This document shows, piece after piece, positions 9,978 through 21,539 of a stretch of 64,000 bases of DNA. The stretch lies in NCBI GenBank assembly GCA_037043015.1, contig CM073323.1, positions 23,526,758 through 23,590,757 on the forward strand, given 5' to 3'. The stretch comes from Bryum argenteum (taxonomy: Eukaryota; Streptophyta; Bryopsida; Bryales; Bryaceae). The translations under genes and the position numbers were made by a program. Within the stretch, counting starts at the first letter, position 1; every line of letters starts with the position of its first letter. Under the pieces are notes generated by a model, which worked only from the letters and a program-made list of their open reading frames with translations, was not told where the DNA came from and made no database searches.

Positions 9978-12900
9978 ATGGCGGTGGTGGTGCCGTCGAC
10001 GTCTTATGGGGCGGCAGTGAATGTACCGGCCCGGCTGAATGTGAAGGTGAAGAAGGGCTTGCGATGTGGGTTTTTGGTTGGAGAGAGAGCTACTTTTGCA
10101 GCTGGCGAAGTGAAATGGTCGTCGTCGTCTTCGTCTTCTGCGAAGCGGAAACGGAGGAACAGAGCGTGTGTGTGCATGGCTGCTGATTACTACTCCACTC
10201 TCGGCATTGCTAGGAATGCTAGCAAGTCCGAAATCAAGGCCGCGTATCGAAAACTCGCCCGCAAGGTCGGTGTATTTTTCAAATTCTGCACATTCTCTAA
10301 TCCGATCCTCGCAAACCCTGAGATTCGTTGTCAATGAGGCGAGGAATGAGAGCAGGCAGCATTTTAAGCATTACGAGATTATTAAAAGAAGCTCCCTACA
10401 CTTCGGGGAGAATCAGGGTTTTGAACTTCCTTAATCGCACATTTTGAGCTCCAGAAAGGAAGCCCTTGATATCAATCACTTCAGGTAGGTCCGGATTGAT
10501 ACTTGTGAACAGCAGCACCGAATCCAATTCGTATGCTATGGTTTAGTGGTTTCCAATTTGATAGAAGGTGATTGTGTACGAGGACCAACTTGAGAAATGA
10601 GTTGCTCTTTTTCACACATTCGCTCGCATTCTGAGCTCCAGAAGAGAAACCCTTGATCGCATTCATTTTAATAGTTACGGATTGGTACCTGTGAGTAGCA
10701 GCATTGAACTTCTCATACCCTATTGCCTGGTGGCTTCAAATTTGACTGAAGGTGAGTGTGTACATAGACGATTCATGCTCTGAGCTTCTTACTTCTTTCT
10801 TCGCACATCCCCTCGATCTCCGAGCTCCGGAAAGGAAGCTTTTGATAGCAATCACCTGAGTTGATACTTGTGATCAGCAGCACTGAATCCATCTCATGTC
10901 CTCTTGTTTAGTGGTTCATAATCACCTGAAGGTAAGTATGTACATAGACCAACTTGAGCAAGTTGTAAGAATGAGTTGCGATCTTCACACATCCGCTCGC
11001 ACTCTGAGCTGCCATAGATAGAAATCACTTCAGTAGGTCAAGATTGTTGCATGTGAATACCAGCACTAGAGGTGAGTGTGTTCATAGACCAACTTAAGGA
11101 CGTTGTGAGTTGCTTTCGTCTGCAGTACCATCCGGATGTCAACAAGGAAGAGGGTGCAGAGGAAAAGTTCAAGGAGATTGCCAATGCCTACGAGGTACGC
11201 TTTCACGAGCGTCAAAGTTGCTCATTCCAACACAATATGGAAATTTGTATATTCTCTTGTGAGGGAGAGAAGAATGTTCTTGACGTGCCTTCGGTTGTAG
11301 GTTCTGTCAGATGATGAGAAGAGGCCATTGTATGATCAATATGGGGAAGCTGCATTCAAGGGAGGAGCTTCTAGTGGTGCTGGAGCTTACGGGGTACAGC
11401 ACTCAAGCCAGTAGAATCTTCAATTTGCAAACATGTTACTCGTATGGCTCTAACATGATTCGTTTCATTTTTTTGTAGACGAATCCATTTGACCTTTTTG
11501 AGTCATTCTTTGGAGGCGGCATGGGCGGTATGGGTTTTAATACGCAGCAACGCTCTAGATCCATGCAGGGTGACGACATTCGGTGAGCCTTATCACGAAG
11601 TCTTTGATGCTTCAAAGCAGAATATGCTTGGACGGAAGAATGACTCAGTTTTTCGTGCTACAGATATGATATGACTTTAGACTTTAAGGAGGCGATATTT
11701 GGTACAGAGAAAGAGTTTGAAGCCGCACATTTAGAAACATGCAGTACGTGCTCAGGAAGTGGTGCTAAGTCAGGCAGTAGCAGAAAAGGTTGCCAGACTT
11801 GTGGCGGTGTAGGACAAGTCGTTCAATCATCACAAACTCCGTTCGGAACTTTCTCTCAGGTAAAAACACTGTGTTCCAGATTATGAATGCAAGCTTCAGA
11901 CAAGAAACTGTTATCTGATAGTTTTATACTAAAGCTACCTCATTGTTGCCCAATTAGATATTTAATTGGGATCTTGGCTCATCTTGAACTGCCATGTCTG
12001 CAGGTCTCCACTTGTCCAAAATGCGGTGGGGAGGGACAAGTGGTAGCTGAGTATTGTAGGAAATGTGGTGGAGACGGAAGAGTGCGGGTGAAAAAGAATA
12101 TAAAAGTCAAGATTCCTGTAGGTGTTAACAATGGGAGCACTCTCCGTGTTCGTGGAGAGGGTGATGCAGGCCCCAGAGGGTACCTCTCTATTACCACCTT
12201 CTTGCTTCTAATATCACGTAAAAGGAAACGATAGTCTTCTCATTATAGATACTTCCATAAGCCCAGGGTCATGTGATGCAATCCATAGAAGCTTTCATGG
12301 CTGTGGAACTAACTGCATATGCATCAGAGGTTTGACTGACGTGCACGACTTTTTCCTGATTTATTGGCACTTTGTCGTTGTCTTGCTCCTGCAGGGGTCC
12401 ACCAGGAGATTTATATGTATTTTTGAGTGTGAAGGAAATGCCTGGGATAGTAAGGGAAGGGAACAATCTCTTCTCGAACGTAAATATTGATTATACGGAT
12501 GCTATACTTGGCACAGTTGCTCAGGTAGCTAACTCTATTCTGAGCTCACCTAGTGATATGCATATCTCAGTGACGTCCATATGCTACCGAGATTTTTCTT
12601 TAACTTGTTGATTGGTTCTGCATGCTTACAGGTGCAAACCGTGGAGGGTGAGAAGCAGCTTGAGGTGCCTGCGGGAACTCAACCCGATGAGACGTTGATG
12701 CTTCCCAAGTTGGGATCTCCCAAACTGAACAAGCCAACATCCCGCGCGACCACTACTTTACAGTGAAGGTCAAGATACCGACACGGTTAAGGTAATGCAC
12801 TCTGATCTCTATAACTCTTAACTCTCTCCAATGAAATTCTCTACTGTTCTAACAGTCAGCAAGCACTTTTTTTTTTTAAGAATTCCAGTATGCTACGAAT

Positions 12901-13212
12901 CATAAATACATTATCTCAGTAAATCAACATGTAAGAATGTGTGCATAGCTCAGAAGGTATGAAGATTCGGTAAACCTCACTTTCACTGAGAATATAGGGA
13001 TGTTCCGTGCGTGCAGTGACGCGGAGCGTGAGCTGGTGGAGCAACTGGGGGAGCTGCGAAATAGCCCCAAGGGAGGAGGGCGCGGAGGGAAAGTGCGAGA
13101 TGCTGCAACCAGCAAGCCTACTCAGCGTAAGAAGAGCTCGGCTGCGAAAGCCAAACAAAAGAACAAAACCCCTCCTAGTCCGGGCTTTGCTGGATCATCC
13201 GGCTTTGGGTAG
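9978..13212 (+). CDS. type I DnaJ (Hsp40), plastid DJA5/DJA6-like, with an apparent 1-nt frameshift
   Basis: This is a co-chaperone that stimulates Hsp70. An N-terminal Ser/Arg/Lys-rich stretch before [10 protein letters not shown] looks like a transit peptide, so plastid location is inferred. Exons are 9978-10265, 11126-11194, 11301-11393, 11479-11582, 11664-11859, 12004-12179, 12395-12524, 12632-12791 and 13017-13212. The J domain spans exons 1-3, with the HPD motif in YHPDVN. A Gly/Phe-rich segment follows ([16 protein letters not shown]). The zinc-finger region has [24 protein letters not shown] and CRKCGGDG. Two C-terminal substrate-binding domains come next. Exon 8 is one base short: at about 12734-12739 the frame moves from KLNKP into a TGA at 12763-12765, while the next frame reads [18 protein letters not shown] and joins exon 9 correctly. 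This is either a real disabling deletion or a sequencing error. A possible extra 3' exon (about 13672-13780, ending KGIWGAVKDLVG) cannot be joined in phase. Confidence 0.88.
10430..11110 (+). repeat. four degenerate tandem units of about 185 bp in DnaJ intron 1
   Basis: A block starting GAGCTCCAGAAAGGAAGC recurs, diverged, at about 10446, 10630, 10822 and 11007. Each unit carries TTGATATCAATCACTTCAGG-like, GAACAGCAGCACCGAATCC-like and GAAGGTGAGTGTGTACATAGA-like sequence. The last motif resembles a consensus splice donor. The repeats make up most of the 860-bp intron and end just before the true acceptor at 11125. Confidence 0.75.
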
Positions 13213-15009
13213 CCTTTCCATTTGCCCGCCCGGGAGACAGTGTTTGATTTAGAGAGTCCTTGCAGGGCTTCGATGGCGTTGAAACCATGCATGCCTTAGC
13301 CCTTCGTAGCCCTGTATTTTCATATGAAAATGAATATTCTTGTACATTTGCAAGAGGCATTCCTTTCCATCGCTGTTTCACGATGAGTCTTAGATTATAT
13401 TCTCCCCGCGCCTCTCAGCCCCTTTATCATGTGCGATTACGGATGTATGCTAAGCATACACTTGATTTTACAGGTTACCGACACGATTTCCAGTTTTTGA
13501 TTAGGTCTTTGCCTTTGATGTTGCGTCTGCCACGACCATGCCATCAGATTGTCATCTAATTTCTATATGAAATGAGTTCATGTGTCCTGTATGATTGGTA
13601 ACAGACTAGACGAGCATGAGATTCTTCCAGTTTCCTTTGGCTCTGATACCCTTGGTTTCCTCGTGGCAGGTCCTCTCGATGATAAGACTGAACCACCACC
13701 AGAAAAGGAATCGGGAGAAGCTGCTGGACGTCCGAGTAAAGCGAAAGGAATTTGGGGAGCTGTGAAGGACCTCGTTGGGTACTATTACTCAACCAGTGCA
13801 ATGTCTCTGAGTTTTGTTCGTTGGAAATTAAGTCCCAATATATGAGTTCTTGGAAGGACCTAAGACCAAGGTATTGTGTGTAAATTGTAAATAACATATT
13901 ATGTCAACACCTTAATCATATGGTAGCCAGCCTTTTGTCCCGTCCCGAAAACTGAAGAAATATTTCTATCCATCGTGGGCTTTGTTTGCTCAAACATATA
14001 TCAATGGTGTTAGCGTGGTGTTGGTGAAAGTGTACAGATGAATAAAAGTGAACATACGTTTGTTGCTGGCATTTTTGCTACCCCACATATGCGAACCTAA
14101 GCTGCTTATGACTATTATCTGAAATAGGGAATTCGGTTGATAAGCTTTATTTAGTAAGCTCTGATACATGTTTATTTCGTGCCGAGTGTGTAGAGTATGA
14201 TGTCTTTCGCCTCCCGAGTAGTTCATTCCATGAAAGCTTTGAAATTCGAAAATGTCCACTTTGGGTCGACCTCCAACTATTTGCTTGTGTGTGAACAGGT
14301 CGAAGCAAGCTCCGGGGCCCAGATTTGGATCCACCAGTATGCACGCCTCAACGTCACAAGGGGACTCACCTTTGGTTAACAACAAACCCCGGCCCTTGAT
14401 ACCAACTCCCTTATTCCTCGTTGCAGTTGCAACTCTTACATTCTTTCTCTATCCCTACATCTTACGCTTCCTTTCGTGGGTCATTGCTAGAGTGACATCA
14501 CTCCGTAGGTAGCTACCATTCTATTCATGTCCAAATTATCTCAGACTATCCAGAAGATTTCGAAGACTCGGCAAAACTCATGCTGCATGTGTTCATAAAC
14601 CACCACAATCTCCAGCAATAGCAAATGCATCCGAAAAGATTCGAAGATGCCTCTATGGAAGTCACAAAAGTGCTCTAATGGAAAATCCGGAAACATTGAT
14701 GTCACGACCTTCCAGGTACGATGAGGTTGGAGCGGACAGATCTGATTCTATTAAATGCCGTGTAGCTGATGTTCAGTACCCACTTGAACCAGGGCACAAC
14801 AAGCTCTGGACTTCCATTGAACATTTGACGTTTAGGAAACGGAACCTTCAATAAAAAACACTGGTTGCAAATGTATGACTTCCGGTTTAAGATTTTTGTG
14901 TAGGTTGTTGAAGTGACTTGCCTGGGGAAGCACAGTTTGTGTGATAGCGTTTTATGTGAATGTACGGCTACTCAATGAAAGTGTGAGTGTAGTCAATGAT
15001 TTTGTGGGC
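13213..15009. other. region between DnaJ and guanylate kinase, with one possible small membrane-protein ORF
   Basis: An ORF at 14252-14512 (+) ends in a Pro-rich segment and a strongly hydrophobic helix (LIPTPLFLVAVATLTFFLYP), then a short basic tail and stop. A possible acceptor precedes it at about 14299 (GAACAG). It could be the last exon of a tail-anchored protein, but I recognise no family and find no upstream exon. A second possible coding stretch lies at about 13672-13780, discussed with the DnaJ gene. The rest shows nothing recognisable. Confidence 0.3.
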
Positions 15010-16029
15010 TTATAGTATGTCCGGTCTTTTAGGAGAGACCCGTGATTTCTCAGCATCGAGGATGGCACAAATCCTGGAAACTGTGCGGTCCAGCTGATAA
15101 TCTGCATTCTCAATCACGTACTCAAACTCGTTCGATCTGCTCACCTCCTTGCGAGCGTTCGCCACTCGCATGAGAAGCTGCTCCTGCGACTCTGAGCCTC
15201 TCTCCACCAGTCTCTGCACCAACGCCCTCTCCGACTCCGCCACCAAGAATATGTACACCGCGTTGTTTCCCAGGATTTGTCGAATCGTTGCTGCTCCTTG
15301 TACGTCTAGTCGGAGTAGCACGTCTTTTCCTTGCTGCATGGATTCTCGAAGCTGATAGAAAATAGTAAAACCACACTAGTTGATTAGAATACATGGACAC
15401 ATTCATACCACAATGAGCAAATCTGAGCAATTTAGGGTTTAGCAAGCATGAAGCATGAGATGTTTATTGCCCGTAAAACAAGGTTTGAACCCACCATGGT
15501 TATGATCTTATGTTATGTCCCAGATTTTACTTTTACGTAAGAATCACTTTACTTGTCGTTTGGGGATGCCTTTGTATTCTCCGTACACAATGGCATACTC
15601 GAGAAGCTCATTGTGATCGATCATCTCTCGAAACTTGTTCTTGGATACAAAGAAGTAATCCACTCCTTCTCGCTCCCCTTGTCGCATTGCACGAGATGTG
15701 CAAGTGACAACAAAGTGGATTTCAGGTCGATACTCCAACAGCCTCTGCAAAACAATTTCCGCTTTTGTTATATGTACTCTCAAGCAGCTTCTTCTTCTTC
15801 TGTGAATGATGACAAATCAATATGTAAGATTCTAGAATCTTTGCATGGTTGTATTGTACAATAATAATAATGTGGTATTTCTAGAATCTTTGCATACTTT
15901 TACAACAGCATCTTTGCCTACTCCACTGGGGCCGCTGATAACGATGACCATGGGATTGGAAGTAGAAGCTTGCGCTTCCTCGCTGAACTCCGTTCCGAGG
16001 ACTTCCTGTAGACATCCTATTGTTGGACC
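15010..16029 (-). CDS. guanylate kinase (GMP kinase), organellar type, three 3' exons
   Basis: The enzyme phosphorylates GMP or dGMP with ATP. Exons are 16029-15898, 15744-15553 and 15351-15010, all phase 0. The first holds the P-loop GPSGVGKD in [18 protein letters not shown]. The second holds the GMP-binding segment ([19 protein letters not shown], then [13 protein letters not shown]). The third holds [14 protein letters not shown], the [18 protein letters not shown] lid region and the C-terminal [14 protein letters not shown]. All family blocks are present with no stop or frameshift. The 5' exon or exons, which would encode any targeting peptide, are not identifiable; they should lie above 16029, where the exon begins directly after an acceptor. 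Plastid or mitochondrial location is inferred from similarity to plant organellar guanylate kinases. Confidence 0.88.
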
Positions 16030-17206
16030 CTGCTATCAGAAACGCTATCAGAATAATGGTATCCACATTTCAACCTTCGCAAAAACATCCACGGCCACTT
16101 TAGGTCTACTTGTTCCCTATACTCAAACCACATATGCACTACTGTGTTGAAAAGTTGAGAAATCTCCTTGTTGTATTTTAACCTAATAATTTGACTTTGT
16201 TTCACTGTAGTTGGGTATACCTTCTCCTACAAAGTTACTATCTCTTGATTATTTAAATTTTTTCTAGGCACAGAGTGGTAAAGCTCTCAATAAAATTTCG
16301 CATAAGGTAGTAAGAAGTTACAACAAGGGATCAATCGTGAGGCAACATAGCCTTATAGGTATCTAATCAAACACTATCCTTTCGCTACTGATTGTGAAAT
16401 TTATCTCCATCCACTCACTTTTACATTCGACTATGGCATATTGCAAATAGCATATTGAATTTTCTATAGTTTATATGACTACAACTCTTACTCTAAGCTC
16501 AATTTGATATTGCAACACAAGTCAATACCTGACCAAAACATTGGCGGCAAAGGTCTTGATATTGTTTAGGCGGCCAACCATCCATTGTCACAACATTGTG
16601 TACGTTGTCTACACTTTATATGACTAGAGACTCTTGTATTGAGCTCATTTGAATACTACAAACAAGTCAAGCCTCTCGCGCAGCAAAAGTCTCGACATTA
16701 GTCAGGAGGTAAGCCAATCATTGTCACAAGATCACTTTGATTCAACAACAACGTTCACGATTTACAAATTGATTATGACTCATTATAATTATTATAATTT
16801 TGATAGATTAAAAGATTGGTATTTTCTCGAAAGGATATAGTTGTTGCATGAAAAGAGATTTCCATGGGTCAACGAAGAAAGAATATAGTAGTTGTAAGGC
16901 AAGTTCGTACACCAACCATTGTGTTGGAAGGACATGGCCTTTTGGCCATAGAACCAAAGGCAAGTGAGCACCACCTCCCAAGACTTCGTACTTCAAGGGT
17001 CAAGTCCAAACAAATCTGATCAGCACGGCACCAGTGACGTCCAGTTGTGTCTTTGACCACGAGTCCCATATTCCCTTACATGATTGTTTTCAAGTCCCTG
17101 CATGCTAAAAAAACAATATTAAAAAATAATGAGAATTTGAAAGAATGGTGGTCCTTGTCATTTTTGGTGTGAATGAAGTTTGCTGTGTTTTCAAGACCCC
17201 ACACTA
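16030..17206. other. non-coding region upstream of the recognised guanylate-kinase exons
   Basis: This probably includes an intron and the missing 5' exon of guanylate kinase. A partial direct repeat is visible: the stretch at about 16462-16560 (TTTATATGACTACAACTCTTA onward) resembles 16615-16715 (TTTATATGACTAGAGACTC onward), both followed by AGTCAA and CTCGACATTAGT-like sequence. I found no confident exon. Confidence 0.4.
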
Positions 17207-18484
17207 ATTAACCCCTAACTTTCCTTAAAACCCGTAACAGGTTTCGGAGGTTCCCGCAGGAGAAAAACTCAGCCAACTTTGTCCATTATAATCTCACACA
17301 TGAAGAAGAATGAACGGTTCAAATTTGGTATGTGAGAAGAATGTCAAGTGAACTTTGAGATCTTACGGTCGAATCTTTTAAATAACGCTCAGATCGAGAA
17401 ATTTTGAACTTAGTCTAAAGGAAGGTCAAATTTTGTGACCTAGACCGTTTCGCCACAAGGAAATTTAAGGGTTAAAGTCCACGATACATGATATGGAAAA
17501 ATCTCTAATATGGAATTATTATTCTTTCAAGTTGACACCTGAATTTGTGAGCATTGGTATTGGGTCAATCTCCTTTTTATTAGACTTGTTTGAGTTTTTC
17601 AAAATGTTGGTGGGGTGAATGCAAGAAATATGGACTCACTAGTGGATGTGTGATTTGGTTATGTAACACAATAATTTCATTGATATCTAGTATTTTTCCT
17701 GGTAAATGCTCCAGAACTTTGTTCAAAAAAATCTTTGCATTTGTTCAAGTGAGTTTGACTTATTTTGTTAATTTGTATCTTTGAGAATAGATTTACATTG
17801 TGATAATGGATGTTCGTGATTTGTATCATTTTAGATAATATGCATATTTAGTTCTATCAACAAAATCTATTGTTATTCGTTATGTGTGATGTAAAAGTAA
17901 TTATCTTCTTGAATTGTAGGTGTGAAGCAAGTACTTCATTGACATGAATCAAGCAAATTCAACTTGAAATTGTCAAGCTTATTCTAGATGATACAAACAA
18001 GATGTAAGGTTATAAGCATGCATAAGAATGAAAGTCACAACTCATTATTGGTACCTCACGTATTGGCGTTATTTGTCATGTTATTGTTTCAAGCATCAAA
18101 TATAAAAAAGATTATTTATAATATAAGGCCATATATGTTAAATCAACACTTTTGCAAGTCTCATTTTAGCTTGGAATCGTTGCAAGCACAAAAGAAGTGA
18201 AGGCAAAACACAACAAAATATTATGTGCAAAAAGTAGCATTATAAGTCTCAAGAGCCTCATACTATGTCGATTTAACTGATAATGGTCTTATTTGAAGAA
18301 CTCACAACAAGTAAGAGGGGTGAGATACAAGTGTGATGCTAATGCAAAGGGCATTCTCTCAATCTAATCACACAACTTACTGCTCCATCAAATGTTCGCA
18401 TGGCGTGCCTGCAAACCGCGCAAGTTATGAGGGAAAGTGCTCAGAAATGGCTCAAATTTTAAGATTTCACAATTTTTGATGAAG

Positions 18485-18770
18485 ATAGTAATGGAGGTAT
18501 TTTTTGTGCATGGGGAAAGTAAGTGGGATGACAGTCATAGTGGATTCAACATGATTTTTGGACTCTTCTACAATTTGCTATGAATTTTTGAAGGCGGTCT
18601 CATGGGTGTTTTTAATATGGTGCCCTAAATTTGCACCCTATAATGTTTGCCGTGAGTACATCATATTATTGAGTAAAGAAGTTGTTATGTACCTTTGGGT
18701 CAAGAAGCCTAGTGCTCCATTATTGATACCGCTTCAGTTCCGAGCACTCTCCCTTTAGCAAGACTATGGC
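18485..18770 (-). mobile_element. diverged internal copy of MITE family C
   Basis: It matches, in opposite orientation and with much divergence, the elements at 21077-21386 and 48818-49136. Shared blocks include TTTGTGCATGGGGAAA, TTTTTGGACTCTTCTA, ATGAATTTTT, AATATGGTGCCCTAAA, GCACCCTATAAT and AGTGCTCCATTA. The ends are not preserved well enough to define inverted repeats. It lies inside the 17207-19614 inverted-repeat element. Confidence 0.65.
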
Positions 18771-19192
18771 TTGATTCTTGCCCAACACCCTTGCACGAGA
18801 TGTATCTCGTCATTTGCTTGCGACAAGCTTTGCCACATCTTGCAACACATTGACTCACTTTATGAGAGAACCATGAATACTGGAGATCCCTTGCCCTCCG
18901 CTTGACACCTTCCCTTCCCTACGGATTGTAAAATTAGGCTGGACCGTGAGCTATTTGACGTAAGCCGCTTAGGTGGCCCTAAAAACCCTAAACCCTAGAA
19001 TTTCAAGAATAGGTCAAATGAACACTCTATTCAAGGCCGCTCACTACATTCAATCCTCGTTCCCAAGGAAGATGGGTTCCTCATTCGCCAGTTTTTTGTT
19101 TCATCATATTTAGAGAGGCTAATGAAAAGGTGCCCCTAGTTAAGGGCTCACACACTACAAACTAGAGATCACCTTTCAATGTGTTTAAGCAC

Positions 19193-19345
19193 ATACCAGT
19201 ATTGGTTAACCAATAGAAAATGACCAATATGGGTTAACCAATAGAAAATGACCAATATAGGTTAACCAATAGAAAATGGCCAATATAGGTTAACCAATAG
19301 AAAATGACCAATATAAATTTACCAATAGAAAATGACCAATATAGG
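19193..19345 (+). repeat. minisatellite, about five units of 28-29 bp
   Basis: The unit is GTTAACCAATAGAAAATG followed by ACCAATAT-AG. It is repeated about five times with few changes, next to the inner end of the right inverted-repeat arm. One further half unit (CAGAAAATGACCAATACAGG) lies just outside the arm at about 19618. No coding potential. Confidence 0.9.
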
Positions 19346-20002
19346 CTAACTCCTAAACTTCCTTGTTGCAAAATGGTCTAAGCTACAAAATTTGACCTTC
19401 TTTTAGATTAAGCTCAAAAAATTTCAATCTAAACATTATATAAAAGATTTAACAGTAAGATCTCAAAGTTCATTTGACATTCTTCTCACAAACCAAATTT
19501 GAACCGTTCATTCTTCCTCATTTGTGAGATTATAATGGTCAAAGTTGGCTGAGTGTTTCTCCTGCACGAACCTCCAAAACCCATTTCAGGTTTCAAGGAA
19601 AATTAGGGGTTAATCATCAGAAAATGACCAATACAGGTAAACTTAGAATGGAACACGATGCTTTATGTAGGCATAGGGTTCACTACAGGGTGATCAAATC
19701 TTCATAGGAGCAAGAATGTAACATGCACGTCTTATAATAGGGCCGCCTTTCGGTTCTCCTACCTTATTCTATGTTTGCAGAGAGCATTGGCAGCAAGCGC
19801 CAGTACCTGCTATCATAGCACTTGCCATGCAGACTGCAGATACCCTAATTCCCCAGTCCATGCACTTGAAATCCAATGCACAAAAGGATCTCATCAACGC
19901 TCACAGGTGACCTCCACAAATCCAAGTGACAAATCAGACAACTCTCTCAAGCAACACTAACTTTTGTCATTGAGGACTTTCTATTCATCCATACCCACTA
20001 CA

Positions 20003-20219
20003 CACTAAATTTGATAATTAGTGTTAGATTATTATAAGATTTGAAAATGCTATAAGTTTTTACTTTTGTTTTAAAAAATTTACCAAGAGCATTGATTCTG
20101 ATACTATATAAGGACCCCCATCTTGGCCAATATAGTGGGTAAAATTATTGAAGAACAGTAAAAACTTATGACATGTTTATGTAAATTAGTGTATCTAACA
20201 CTAATTATCAAATTTAGTG
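20003..20219. mobile_element. MITE family B, copy 1
   Basis: A 217-bp element with terminal inverted repeats CACTAAATTTGATAATTAGT / ACTAATTATCAAATTTAGTG that continue through GTTAGA. Its interior matches the copy at 27298-27513, with shared TATAAGATTTGAAAATGCTA and TAAGTTTTTACTTTTG blocks and the reverse of the latter near the right end. The right flank is TA and the left flank is CA, so the target duplication is imperfect. Confidence 0.85.
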
Positions 20220-20542
20220 TAGCATTGTGTACTAACCAATGATTAGGAAAAACCGACGGCTAGTTCATTATCAACCGATGGAAATAACCTATTTGCCAGT
20301 TGAGTCCTAAAAACACCAGCTAAAAACCAATGAAAATTACAAGAAATTTCCTATTCTCGGTATAACATGAGACAATTGCCAGTATAGTTTCACCTAAAAC
20401 CTGCTAGACAAGGGAACTATATGATATTACCCAGTGAGGATGAACTTTCCAGAACCCTGGCAGTAACTTCACCCTTCATCCAACGCCGGATGTGTTGTTG
20501 AATTGATGCAATTAGAGCCTTACATTCTGTGATTATTGTACA

Positions 20543-20902
20543 GGCACCACAAGCCTTGGCTTGGTGGTTAGGGCTTAGGCCCCCAATGAGGAGGTCTTGG
20601 GTTCTATTCCCCATGCCGGCGTGGTGCTCACCACTATAGTCCACCCAACTATTGTGGGGGGTCCTTGGACCTTGTTGTATGGGTACCTCAAAGTCCTTTG
20701 GGGGGATACTATGTCAAGTATCTTCAAGGCACTAGTAACTAGGCTAGAAACTAGCATAGTTATAGTGTCCACCCTCGAGAGGGGGAAGTAGTATTGTTCC
20801 AATTTCCCCTTGTCCAGTGGCCATTGGGATATTAGCATTACGAACGGACACTTCATTCACGCCGGCCCCTTAGAAAGGGACCGGAGTTTCTATCTATCTA
20901 TC
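20543..20902 (+). mobile_element. tRNA-derived SINE, full-length copy
   Basis: The head reads GGCACCACAAGCCTTGGCTT, with A-box-like TGGCTTGGTGGTTAGG (about 20556-20571) and B-box-like GGGTTCTATTCCCC (about 20599-20612). The spacing is that of a tRNA promoter. A roughly 270-bp non-tRNA body follows, then a TATCTATCTATCT tail. A perfect 13-bp target-site duplication, TGATTATTGTACA, lies at 20530-20542 and 20903-20915. No protein is encoded. Confidence 0.93.
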
Positions 20903-21076
20903 TGATTATTGTACAATCACAAACAAGAAACCCACGGCTTTTTTTTTTCTTGGCACATGTCATTCATGGCAACAATTCTTTCTTTGCTATTCAATCGAGA
21001 GCTCTTTATCACTAATTTGGTCATTACATCCCCCAAATTTGCCTAAGATTTGCACTCTTCAAGTCCTTTGTAGTTA

Positions 21077-21386
21077 TGGTAGAGCAACCAAAAATGGCGC
21101 AGTGCTGAAAATGGAGCCCTAGTAATCTTCACGGTCACGTACACAATAGCTTCTGCATACAACAGTACCATGTACACACTGCAAAGATTATAGGGCGTCA
21201 CTTTAGGGCACCATTTTAAGAACACCTATATTTCCATCTTTAAAAATTCATTACTTACTATAGAAGAGTCGAAAAATGATGATTCCACTTGCTCTAGTTT
21301 TCCCCATGCACAAAAATTTCTTGCACTGGCAACATTCTTGTAGATTTTCTGTGCTGAAAATTGCGCCATTATAGGACACCTTACCA
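21077..21386 (+). mobile_element. MITE family C copy
   Basis: A 310-bp element with imperfect inverted ends. The left reads TGGTAGAGCAACC then AATGGCGCA, and the right end inverted reads TGGTAAGGTGTCC then AATGGCGCA. It is highly similar along its whole length to 48818-49136. No ORF has transposase features. A microsatellite of ATGATA-like units follows at 21487-21521. Confidence 0.8.
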
Positions 21387-21539
21387 TGGAGTTACAATAA
21401 GTGTGAAAGCACATTCTTTTCACAAGAATTTCCCCGTTGCTGCCTTAATTCTGCAGTTGATTTATTTATTTTATCTTTAATTTAAAAATGATAATGATAA
21501 TGATAACGATAATGATAATAAAAAGAGGTTGATATGAAC

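Larger units (their letters stand above)
17207..19614. mobile_element. 2.4-kb element bounded by long inverted repeats (about 270 bp)
   Basis: The left arm 17207-17475 and right arm 19346-19614 are inverted copies. Both begin from the outside with ATTAACCCCTAA, then share AGGAGAAA-CACTCAGCCAACTTTG, ATTATAATCTCACA, GAATGAACGGTTCAAATTTGG and AAGGTCAAATTTTGT blocks. The interior holds no transposase-like ORF. It contains a diverged MITE (about 18485-18770) and a minisatellite (about 19193-19345). A non-autonomous Mutator-like or foldback element is the likeliest class. I could not identify a target-site duplication. Confidence 0.7.

Noticed and set aside
13582-13845. A last DnaJ exon encoding PLDDKTEPPPEKESGEAAG to KGIWGAVKDLVG
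   Set aside because: It looks protein-like, but no donor at the end of exon 9 joins it in phase. It is noted under the DnaJ entry and not called.
20543-20620. A possible tRNA gene
   Set aside because: The A- and B-box-like motifs belong to a repeated element with a long body and target duplications. The head is the degenerate tRNA part of a SINE.
20597-20791. A 64-codon frame (MGSIPHAGVVLTTIVHP...) found again at 58521 and 39179
   Set aside because: It recurs only because it lies in the SINE body. It has no homology that I recognise and is truncated or altered in other copies.
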